This document shows, one piece after another, positions 51,701 through 61,040 of a stretch of 64,000 nt of DNA. The notes beneath the pieces were generated by a model that worked only from the letters and a program-made list of their open reading frames with translations, did no database searches and had not been told where the DNA came from. Both the position numbers and the translations under genes were made by a program. Each line of letters opens with the position of its first letter. Position 1 is the stretch's first letter. Origin of the DNA: Nematostella vectensis (Eukaryota > Cnidaria > Anthozoa > Actiniaria > Edwardsiidae); contig NC_064043.1 in assembly GCF_932526225.1 (NCBI RefSeq), positions 10,459,821 through 10,523,820 on the forward strand. The letters are read 5' to 3'.

Positions 51701-54700
51701 CCAAAGAAAAATGACGGTATACAAACGCATGTATCATTGCTTGACAGCAGACTTGGAAATTTTCTCTTCGTTACATTAGTAGATACCAAAAACAAGCTTC
51801 AAGAAACCGACGTATAGTAAACTTACCTGGAATTCCTTGAATGGACTCATGTAGGGGTTTTGATAATCCAGCCCCACCTGAGCGGAAGAAAACAGTATGG
51901 GTCACATTTTCTGATCTTTTGATTGCATTTACTTATTTTCTGGCATTTTCGTTGAGTATACTTACTACAAAGCCTGCCGACACGAGAGGCGCCCCCTCGC
52001 CTTCCAAGTGGTAGATGAACGAGCCACCATAAGTGTCCTTGTCCTGTTCAGGTGGAAAAACCTTGGTTAGCTTGATTCCCTTTTTTTATTCCCTAAAGCT
52101 AGAACTAAATCAGGACCTTTTAGAGAAAAAAAAAAAAAAAACTTGGGGGAATATAAGGTATGTTGCCAGCTTTGAGATTAATGCTTTATTGTCTATAGTC
52201 TTTATTAGTAGAGATAATTACAACACCTCTTTGTTTTTTCTTTATTATATATCGGACTTTGGGTCTGTGATATTCGACTTGAAGCCTCCTGACTCGGAGA
52301 AAACAGTACGAGAAAGGAAAGAAGGCATCCTCCTCGGTACAACGGATCTCGGCAACCACCACTCGCAGGTGAAAACAAAACAAAACATGTAAATGTTGAT
52401 AAATGAATTGCTTCGAGTTAAAATGGTTTTGCACTTTGCAATCAAAATTTTTTTCAGAAAAATACATATTTCATGTGAGAGCTAGCATGGACCATATCTT
52501 ACAAACTTGATTTAGCTAACATATGGCTATCATGATACAACATTCAAAATTTGCATTTCTCCATTAATTAACGTTTCATATTTTTTTCATCGATCGATAA
52601 TTAAAATCCTAACCAGCACGGTAGCTACGTAGTTACGAAAATATAACATACACCTATTTTACAAAAGGTTGTCAGTGCAAATGGCACTGACGACTAATTA
52701 TTCGTAAAAATAAAGGTGTTAAATAAAGTCAAGCAATGTCAGAGCCAAACTTTGGTTATCTTTAATAGATAATTGTTTTTATTTATCCATATTAATCGAG
52801 ACTTATGGTTACTTTCGGTCGTAGAACTTCCATTTGCCAATCGGCATTTGCCATTCGCACTGACAACCTTTATTGAAATAGGTGTATATTCAATTTAATT
52901 TGCATTTGGCTTACCTCTATTACGAGGTAGTCGTCACCTACAAGGCGGCTAGTCTAAATAACAGTTTGTGACAAGAAATTTGTTTTTCCTTACCAACCTA
53001 CATTAAGTAGCGGACATGCTTGCTCAACGCTGCAGGTAGTAAAGGACTATAGTGTGGAAGTAAAGATGGACTTATCTAGAAAGTGTTGTAATTTGAAGCC
53101 TTTGTTCACAACCATATGAACAAGTAAAGACAATTTTTATGTAAAAAAAACAAGATGCATGCATTTAGATGGTGAATGAATTTGGAAAGTCTCGATTAAT
53201 CTGAAGCCTTTGTTTACAACAAAATAGACTAATCTAGATAGTGTTGTAATTTGAAGCCTTTGTCCACAACCATATGAACAAGTAAAGACAGTTTTTATGT
53301 AAAAAAAAAAAAAAGATACAAGCATTCAGATGGTGGATGAATTTAGAAAGTCCTGATTAATCTGAAGCCTTTGTTTACAACAAAATGGACAAGTAAAGGT
53401 AAAAGGTTAAAAAAAAAAAAAAGAAATCGAAAAGTGGACCCATTTAGAAAGTCTCTATTAATTTGAAGTCTTTGTTCACAACCGAATGAAAAGGAAACCT
53501 TTTCTTATAGTAACAATAAGAAATCGAAAGGTGGTCAAATTTAGAAACTCTCACTCATATTGAAGTCTATGTTCCCAACCAAATGGATTTAGTCAGAATA
53601 TTAATTGATCCAACGAATAAGATTTGCGTCATCATAGCAATAGACCCGCTATACAACCAATCAGGAGCTGCAATGAGATTCATAAACAGAGTGTTTTCAC
53701 TTTTCAAGTCATTTACAAGGGGAGCGAGCATCAGGGAAGAGCAATTACATAAAGCAAGCGATGAATACGCACGGAACATCATCCCACCATCTGGACACCA
53801 GCCTGACTACGGTGTGTGTTTTAGTAGTTCTACTTGCGATCGCTGGCAACTTCTCACTTCTGCTGACTCTGTACCGCACGCCAAGCCTTCGGACGAATCC
53901 TAACATTCTCGTGGCGTCTTTAGCGGTCAGTAACCTTGTGGTGGGCGTGGTTGGAAATGTAATGAATATATTCTCAACATCTAATACGTTTGTTTGGCTG
54001 TATATACATTTGGTACCCGCTCTAAATATCTTTGCACTGTCGATGGACAGATACCTAGTGATAATTCATGGTTTCGCATACCAGCGACTTGCTAATAAAG
54101 CACGATACATATTGGTCGTACTGTTCATTTGGGTTTTTTCGGCCATCACTGGCGTGGCCCTGTCGATGGTGGAAGATGGAAAAGCAAACCATCACATTCA
54201 CGCTGTGGTTTCCATCTTTGCCTTCTTCTTCCCTCTGCTTGTGATCAGCTTTTGTTACTCAAACATCACAAGAGCTGCTTACCGTCACATTAGAAATATC
54301 GCCGCCCTGGTACCGGCTCCACTGGAAATCGCACCATCGAGTGCAGAGCGCCACATCAAAGTCAGAAAAGAAATACCAGCAGCAGCAAACGACAGAAAGG
54401 CAGAGGCAGTAGACCAGAGAGAGACCCAGATCCCAGCAGCACTTTGCGCCTCACAGGAAAACACACAAACGGAAGACTCTCACCAAAAGGGCAAAAGCTC
54501 CAACGGAGCCATCCCACACGGCAACGAAAAAACCAACGACCATCAGGATGAAACACTAGCGGCATCTCTCAACTCGGTAAACGAAACACCTATGAACAGT
54601 CGTCAGGACCAAAAAGAAACAAACACCTCCCACGGAATTACACCTTTGAATAAGCATCGCCGCCGTGAAAATAAAGCTGCTAAAACATTCGCCCTGGTTT

Positions 54701-57700
54701 CCGCGGTCTACATGCTCTCCTACGCTCCATGTGCGATATCTAATATAGTGTTTCTTGCACACGGTTATCGACTGGATGGATACTCAAAAAGCTGGCTACA
54801 CGCTATCATGACGCTTGGTTCCGCGCTCGACCCAGTTATTTATGCCGCTGGAATCACCGCCTTCAGAAAAAGGCTAAAGCAGATGGTCCCTAACTGTTTT
54901 AGATCAACGCCGGAAAGTGCGATTGAGATGAATAATAATAACAAGAGTACGACCCAAACAAGAACATCAGATCTTAGTCAGTAGGAAAGAACCGGAGATA
55001 ATGCGTTTCGCCTTGCTTCAGATACACAGATAAACTTGGTCTCGAGCCCGGCTTGAGAGGACATGTACATACTAAATCTGCTTTTCGTACACATCCGGAC
55101 AGGGACGTTTTACTTCTATAAATGTTTTTGTCAGATCTTTGTTATCTTATATCAGGGATGCGGAAAAAATGGCTTTAAAATGAGTCTCGGCTGATTTTTC
55201 TGTTAATCATTGTATTGCTTTTTTCGATCATGATCGGGGCTGGGTTAAATAATAAATAGAAAAAAACCTTTTGTAAAATAACTGGATGACAAAATCTGGG
55301 TCGAATCACTTAAAATAACCTTTTGTAAAATGACTAGTTTAGGTATTGAAAACGAATCACACAGGCGTGAAACCTAGTAATCATCGTCGTCTTTGCTACG
55401 AAATAAAAATAGATCTTATGTTACATTCTTAGTTTTCCACTAAGCGCAACGTCAGGATTTTGAGGCTGTATGATGGCAAAATGTTAGAGAAAAGAATAAC
55501 CTATTAATTAAGCCTCACTTGTTGGTTCGTTTTCACTCCAAAATACTTGTTAGAGAATAAAATAACCAAATTTGTCCTCACTTGTTGGTTTGCTTTCCGT
55601 TTAAATACTCGTCCGCCCATTGTTAAACGCTTGCATAACCTCTGCGAGAAAATGCCTTGATAACGCGTATGATTTATTTGGACATTTCGCGCTTTTGCGA
55701 TCATCCCTAGATAGTTCAAAAGCTTTGTGCACCAACTGGTAAAGAAAGTAAAAACAATTAAGGTGGCGCCATCTTAACAGTACCCTATTGGTAACCACTT
55801 TTGGCGGTTCTTCTGTTCGGTAGGGGGGCACTTTCCGTGGCAATTCTTATATTTTGAATCAGTGCAGCTGTGATGACCAAATTATCAGACAAACATTTTC
55901 TTGCAAAGAGAAACAGAATGGCAACAAAACGTGACATCAGCATAGCATATTTATGAAAATCGATCAAAAAAGTTTTTAAATCTATAGAGCATCTACTAAA
56001 GGTGATGTTACACGCGTCGTTTTGCAACATCGTTTTTCTCGCGCAACATGCTGCACGAAAAAACGATTGCCGTGTAACATGGTCTTCCGCCACGTTTTTT
56101 ACGCAACATTTTGTTTTGCAACATCTTGCAGGATTTTGAATCAGGATCAAAATCTTGCAACAAAAAATGACGAATTATGAAAAAATCGATCCGTGTTACA
56201 TCCCGTCGTCGTTTTTTCGTGCAACAAATCCCACAATCTATCTTGTTTTAGGCATGCAAACGAGGTCGTGTCAACAAAATTTGGGCGCGCAGAGCCTTGG
56301 CTCTAGAATTTTGGTGCAAACGATGTTGCAAAACGATCCGTGTAACATGTACCCCAAGAATGGTGGCGTCATTTGTTGCGCGAAAAAACGATGTTGCAAA
56401 CGTCGCGTGTAACATCACCTTATAAATAAAAACAAAATGAGATCACGAAATCAGAATATATAGAATAAGCAATTCAAAATTCTGTAAAATCTAGATGTCA
56501 CATTTCAATGTCATTGCTCTACTTGGGCTCAGGAAGGTTGCCTAACAACTTAATGGTTATCTAACATCCTGATATCTGCATCTAATTATGGTTGTAAACG
56601 GCATTAATAAATTTTTCTCTTTATAAGTAAAAAACTATTATTATCACTATTATCTTCACCGCCATCATCATCATTATTATTATCATTATTAAAGGAATTA
56701 TAACAGTATCTCTGATGACCCAGTCAAGTAAAAGGCTCTGAATATGCTTATGATTAACGAAGACAGGTGTCATGTTTTTCCGACCCAGTCAAATGGCAAG
56801 TACTGAATGAGCTAATAACAGTACCGCATGAAGACTTACTTGCGGCTATCTTACAGTGTGTTCTACATTACCAGGCTTGTGCTACATCTGACTATTCTAT
56901 AGTGTGTTTTTCACACACAGTCAAATGGCAAGTACTGAATGAGCTAATAACAGTACGGTATGAAGACTTACCAGTGGCCATCCCACAGTGTGTTCAACAG
57001 TACCAGGCTTGTGCTTTTCAGGTGCAACTTCCCACAACTTTGAACAAAGAGTTATTGCAAAATCATTTTCCTGAGAGTTATGTACGTGAAATGGTAGGCA
57101 ATCCAATCGTGGGGTTTTAATTAATAGATTTTAATTGTGCTCTGTTTTCCCCCATTTTTTATGACATATGTTTCGCTATAGCTTACAAATTTGAGTTGAT
57201 TTGAGTTTATCAGAACTTATGTTGAGGAGTTTCTTCTTTAAATTTGCCAGAGGGAATAAGACAAGTATGCAAATGATTTTTTTAAAACACAATCTTCCCA
57301 CCCTTGAGTTGTGAAGCCACTGGAAATAAGGTCTTAGATTTCAAAGATCTGAAAATTATTTATCGATGAGTTATACATACAATATCCTCATACTCTAATT
57401 CATAAAACAAACAAAGCTGGGTGTTGTAAATGTATTTGTTTGTGTCCAAAATTGCATGAGGTAAAAAAACTACTGTGTACAACTACTCTGTACCTCTTTC
57501 AGGCCGATCCCATATGATTGGTCATCACAATTCTCGCGAAGATTAAACCTCTTGTAAAGGCCCTTAGCAAGGTGACCATGGCAACCCTCACTGAACAAAG
57601 TGACCTTTGCATGTAGCTCCATACCACGCTCAAACGTATCCTGGATATGATGATACATACAGTACATCCCTTAGCTGCATCATTTGAGGATGTTATTGTT

Positions 57701-60099
57701 GTTCTTAAGATAATTTATGGAGTTGATTTCACTAATCTGAAAATATTGGGCTGTCAAAATGACAGTTTCCAGAAGCTTTATACTGTAGGATGCAAGGCAG
57801 GATTTGTTACTCTTTTAAGAGTAATTAAAATTATCATAAAGTATAAACAACTGGGCCTTCAAGCATTCTACCCTCACTCAGCACTATGTACTTTATCTTT
57901 CATTGCAGTCTCTCCAATGATTAGTTCATACAGTACTGTATGTGCATAGTATTTGGTTTGGTTTTTAAAAGCTCATAAGTAGAATATTTGTAAAAGACCA
58001 ACCTTAGGGGATCCATCCTTTGCCACCCCAACATCATTAGTGGCTATGCCTTTTACACTTCCATCCTCATGATAAAGGATCTAAGAAAAGAGAAACAAAC
58101 AATGATGCAGCAACCTAAACATGAAACATAATGTCAAAACAAATAACAGTAATAATAGTCTTCTTTGTTTTTTATGCCAAAAAAAATAATTTTTGTCAGA
58201 ATGGAGGCAAGCAGAACACTTCAGCATTCAAGACGAGGAGGGTTCAAATACTTTACTTGAAAGTCAACGCTCAACAAGGAATTTTCTCCAAATTTTGTTT
58301 TAGATTCACTATAACTATTTCTGTCATTATATGTATCCGGATTTTGGAATACAAAGTTGATTATCATAGTTTTTAAAAATAGTCATACTATTTTCTAACC
58401 AAATAAAAAATATTTTTGTCTATGGAGGGACACTATTATTAGTTATCACAAAGTGCTCCATAACATTTCAACGCTGCAAACATGTTTTTTACCTTTTTTG
58501 CCTATGTAGTTTTGCTCTATCACATTTTTTTTTTGGCCTGGCCTGTTTTTTGCCTTTTTCCCCTTCTTTTGCCCTATCGCGCACTTTTTTCGCTTTTTTT
58601 GCACTATTGCCCTATCTCTCTAGCATCCTTCCATAAGAATTCAAAATATTTCCAGCTTCGGAGTTCAGATTAGAGAGCTCTATTATTGAACAATAAAATT
58701 ATTTTTGTTATGGAATGTATATTTCTCCATGCTATTAAAGTTTGCAATATTCATACTTGAACGGGGCAAATTTGTCTTGCATAACAAGATTTGAAGAAGC
58801 AAGAATTGAAAGTAGGTATATCACAAGGAATTTCAAATTATGTCAACAGGCTCCCAACGCCATTACTTTCTTATGGAATTACGTCTAGAAAAAAGGCAAA
58901 AAGGGCGCAATGATGGGCGAAAAGGGCAGTATAACCTGGCAAAAAGCAAAAGGGCAGAAAGGGCAAAATAAGGCAAAAAAAAGGTGCAACGTAATTTGAC
59001 GTTTGTGTTTTCTATTGTCGATAAAAATTCTAACACTTCCGTCTGTTCACATTTCTTTTCCTCTTTCTATAAAAAGGACAGCATCTTAAAGAGAATTTTA
59101 AGTGCATTCCATTTATGAGATTGATCAAATTACAAAAAAAGCAATGTTCATAAAAAATGGGCTTTAAAATGGCGGGTTTTTATGGCACTGTTTTTATTTA
59201 CTTTGTTTTTAAATGTTTTTGAAAGTTTTACTATCTCTAACTTTGGATTCGAGATGCACATTAGACAAATGTTATTCCAATAAAATAAATAGAGAGTACT
59301 GTAGCTTTCTTGCGATCAAAGTTATAATCATAAACCTAGCGCTAGAATTTTTGTTACGCTCTGATGCGCAACACTGTGCGCAAGGCCTCAAGAATTAGAT
59401 GAAAAATACAATCAAATGTTTACAAGCCCCCCCACCCTTTTTGAGGCAATGATTAAGAGCTACATATTACAGTAATGTACACAGAGAAAAAAGCTCATCT
59501 TAACAGTCACTAGCATACTGTACCTCACTGGCAGCATAACCAGGATAAATTTCCACACCGAGAGCCTCGGCTTGCTCACCTAGCCACCTCACGACGTTGC
59601 CAAGTCTGACTATATAATTACCATAGTTGTACATGGGGAGAACTGCAACCAAAAGACATCACATTAAAAGCAAGCTAGCTCAAGTTTGACTACAGCTAAA
59701 GACAAATAATTTGCCAATTATTGGCAATAAATTTATAGTAGCATAAATTACATAAAAATATTACACTTCATGCTAAGTTCAATATTTAATATTTTTATAG
59801 CAACATATATCTTAGCATAATTGTTCACAATTCTCAATTATCTCCAATTATATGTTGCTTGTACACGGCTGCTCCTTCACATAATAGGGAGACTTTTAGA
59901 AATATACTGTAAGTACTGTAGGAATCATATAAAAGAATAGCAGATGAATAAAAAAATAAAGGTGCATGGAAGGTTACAAGAAGTGCATGGAGGGTTAGGG
60001 CCTGACACTGTACTTACTTTTAAGAATTGGGATAGGGATTCTTTGCTTCTCTGTCAGTATTGCAAATCTGTCATGCTTTACGGGTGTGTTTAGAGGAGC
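45713..60099 (-). CDS. ETFDH: Electron transfer flavoprotein-ubiquinone oxidoreductase (ETF-QO), 5' partial
   Basis: Ten minus-strand exons, transcript order: 60099-60018, 59642-59524, 58080-58003, 57640-57494, 57037-56972, 52043-51966, 51877-51827, 50424-50332, 50006-49838, 46269-45713. They join in frame to 479 aa plus stop. Mitochondrial inner-membrane enzyme passing electrons from ETF to ubiquinone. Landmarks: [77 protein letters not shown], and the C-terminal ferredoxin-like 4Fe-4S site with cysteines in FCPAGVYE and [10 protein letters not shown], ending in the family terminus [10 protein letters not shown]. About 135 N-terminal residues, including the targeting peptide and the FAD GxGxxG, are not in the window and should lie right of 64000. 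The intron before the last exon (49837-46270) is a minisatellite; the 52044-56971 intron contains a GPCR gene on the other strand. Confidence 0.93.
46270..49814. repeat. Minisatellite: about 49 copies of a 72-bp unit filling the last ETFDH intron
   Basis: The unit begins CTAGAAACAAGCCTAGGGG on the plus strand and repeats every 72 bp with very few changes. Variants are CTAG/CTGG at the unit start, GGTAAGAG/GATAAGAG/GATACGAG/GGTAAGGG, and single substitutions such as CAACAG for CAAAAG near 47739. On the ETFDH strand each unit contains a branch-like TTCTGAT, the pyrimidine-rich CTCTTACCTCCCCTAG, and TTGTTTCTAG or TTGTTTCCAG. The real acceptor (AG at 46271-46270) is the last unit. Blocks of several units recur in the same variant order, pointing to recent expansion by unequal exchange or slippage. 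Confidence 0.97.
50699..50842. mobile_element. Foldback MITE in an ETFDH intron
   Basis: CCTACTAAGGAAAGAGACAA at the left is matched by the inverted TTGTTTCTTTCCTTAGTAGG at the right. The long arms also share GGTTGGAGGCGC and CACTCAAAT, and a T-rich centre separates them. About 144 bp in total. Confidence 0.8.
51091..51436. repeat. Two-copy tandem duplication, period 175 bp
   Basis: The block beginning TTGCTAGCATTCGTAAAATT at 51091 recurs at 51266 and continues nearly identically through CACCGTTAGTACCGT. It is intronic in ETFDH, and the high identity suggests a recent duplication. Confidence 0.85.
52812..52889 (+). repeat. Dispersed repeat, copy 2 (see 12407-12484)
   Basis: Second copy of the CTTTCGGTCGTAGAACT repeat, same orientation, in the ETFDH intron that also holds the GPCR gene. 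Confidence 0.6.
53065..53590. repeat. Imperfect tandem repeats upstream of the GPCR gene
   Basis: A unit of about 170 bp recurs with the blocks GAAGCCTTTGTTTACAAC, CATATGAACAAGTAAAGACA and GATGGTGAATGAATTT. Two fairly complete copies (about 53065-53229 and 53236-53400) are followed by shorter, more diverged pieces with A runs up to about 53590. It directly precedes the GPCR coding region and may overlap its 5' flank. Confidence 0.7.
53761..54984 (+). CDS. Class A G protein-coupled receptor (orphan), intronless, nested in ETFDH intron
   Basis: A single-exon frame of 407 aa with seven hydrophobic segments. Conserved positions: N1.50 in AGNF (residue 30), DRY at 96-98, W4.50 at 124, P5.50 in FFFPLL, P6.50 in SYAP, and the TM7 motif DPVIY (D357). 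Position 2.50, normally Asp in a LAxxD motif, is Asn58 (LAVSN). The third intracellular loop is long (about 130 residues), hydrophilic and Gln/Asn/Lys-rich. Cysteines for the usual TM3-ECL2 disulfide are not seen. It should be a plasma-membrane receptor coupling to G proteins; no ligand can be inferred. The start ATG gives a short extracellular N-terminus. The gene lies on the strand opposite ETFDH, a common arrangement for retroposed or single-exon receptor genes. AATAAA follows at 55251-55256. Confidence 0.88.
   Translation: MNTHGTSSHHLDTSLTTVCVLVVLLAIAGNFSLLLTLYRTPSLRTNPNILVASLAVSNLVVGVVGNVMNIFSTSNTFVWLYIHLVPALNIFALSMDRYLVIIHGFAYQRLANKARYILVVLFIWVFSAITGVALSMVEDGKANHHIHAVVSIFAFFFPLLVISFCYSNITRAAYRHIRNIAALVPAPLEIAPSSAERHIKVRKEIPAAANDRKAEAVDQRETQIPAALCASQENTQTEDSHQKGKSSNGAIPHGNEKTNDHQDETLAASLNSVNETPMNSRQDQKETNTSHGITPLNKHRRRENKAAKTFALVSAVYMLSYAPCAISNIVFLAHGYRLDGYSKSWLHAIMTLGSALDPVIYAAGITAFRKRLKQMVPNCFRSTPESAIEMNNNNKSTTQTRTSDLSQ
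55251..55256 (+). promoter_or_regulatory. poly(A) signal of the nested GPCR gene
   Basis: AATAAA about 265 nt after the receptor stop codon, on the same strand. Confidence 0.5.
56000..56420. mobile_element. TIR MITE of 421 bp in the ETFDH intron
   Basis: The left end, AGGTGATGTTACACGCG, is the inverted complement of the right end, CGCGTGTAACATCACCT. The similarity continues inward about 45 bp (GCAACATCGTTTTT, CGCGCAACA). Internal CGATCCGTGTTACAT and CGATCCGTGTAACAT motifs repeat the terminal theme. It has no coding capacity, and the target duplication could not be fixed. Confidence 0.85.
56787..56902 (-). pseudogene. Decayed duplicate of an ETFDH exon end and its splice donor
   Basis: The segment repeats the functional exon region (about 56919-57015) with a 132-bp offset. 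It retains the antisense block coding HKPG.VEHTV and a GTAAGTC donor. The coding part now contains an in-frame TAG shortly before the donor, and the first half of the exon (LWEVAPE) is missing. It therefore cannot replace the true exon 57037-56972 and is a non-functional partial duplication downstream of it in the same intron. Confidence 0.75.
58485..58995. repeat. Weak foldback built of GCCTTTTT / AAAAAGGC low-complexity arms
   Basis: The left part (58485-58630) is rich in TTTTTTGCC, TTTTGCCCTAT and CTTTTTTCGC. The right part (58885-58995) holds the inverse motifs AAAAAGGGCGCA, GGGCGAAAAGGGC and AAGGCAAAAAAAAGG. Probably a decayed inverted-repeat element in an ETFDH intron. Confidence 0.45.
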
Positions 60100-60400
60100 C
60101 TGGGGCAAAATGAGAAACATTTGCTTGTTACATTTCTTTGCTTGAGAAAAAGTATGCAGTGATATAATAATCTTGAGGATCTTGAAATATACATTTCATT
60201 ATTGACTGTACTTACAAGTAGGGTCATTCCACAGTATTTTGAGCCTGAACATCAAATTCTGAAATCAACTATTTCTGACTTAATTTGCTTATCAACTTAA
60301 AGAGTGATGCCTGAAGTTTATTCGACAGGTGTCTGTTTCTAAATAACAGTCGGCAGCTACGAATAAATTACAACTGTTTATGCAAATTTGGAAAATGACT

Positions 60401-60768
60401 GTTGCGGAGTCTACATTTTGATTTTGTAGTTAAAAAAAGAAAGGCCAAAATCATTCATTGAACTTTTCATAGACACTTACCTACCATTGATTTACTTTAA
60501 AAAAATTCTTTGAATCTGGGATGTGCTTCTTAGGGGTGACAGAATTTGCTGTCCAAGGAAGGTCTGTAGACTCCGCAACAAATTTGGCACTTTAAGTTTT
60601 AGTAAAATGTTCAAAAATATAAATATTTGGCTGAAAGTTTGTAAACTTCTAATTTATTAGGACTGTAACATTATCAAGAAAATGTTAATTGTAAATGTAT
60701 TTCCTACAAATATAAAATATAATTTCTTTTTTTGTTGCGGAGTCTACATTTTTGTTGCGGAGTCTACA
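60401..60768. promoter_or_regulatory. Four copies of GTTGCGGAGTCTACA upstream of the transposase ORF
   Basis: The exact 15-mer occurs at 60401-60415, 60734-60748 and 60754-60768 on the plus strand and at 60565-60579 on the minus strand. Clustering of an identical motif in both orientations just upstream of a transposase gene fits transposase-binding or promoter sites; the function is inference. Confidence 0.6.
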
Positions 60769-60788
60769 ACCTTGGCCCTAGGAACTGT

Positions 60789-61040
60789 AAGGGACTGGAC
60801 CTAGGCAACTACTGAGTATGCTCTGCCTCATTCCTTGACAATTGTGGGTAATATAGCTTCTCAGCACTCACTTCTAGTTATGAATCAACAAGTACTGAAA
60901 AGGGACTGGGCCTAGGGGACTGGGTCTAAGCAACTACTGAGCATGCTCTGCCTCATGTCTTAGAGAATTGTGGGTAATATAGTTACTGCACTCACTTCTA
61001 GTCATGTAATGTGAATTGAATATGTCAACAAGTACTGAAA
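60789..61040 (+). repeat. Two-copy tandem duplication (period about 125 bp) overlapping the transposase start
   Basis: The block GGGACTGG..CTA.GCAACTACTGAG..TGCTCTGCCTCAT..AATTGTGGGTAATATAG..CACTTCTAGT.ATG..TCAACAAGTACTGAAA occurs twice. GCAACTACTGAG begins at 60805 and 60930. The second copy contains the transposase ATG (61022). The first copy has an ATG in the same context near 60881, so an ancestral start region was duplicated. Confidence 0.8.

Noticed and set aside
53583-53903. Short frame overlapping the GPCR start
   Set aside because: It is in a different frame from the receptor, has no recognisable domain, and runs into the TM1 coding region.
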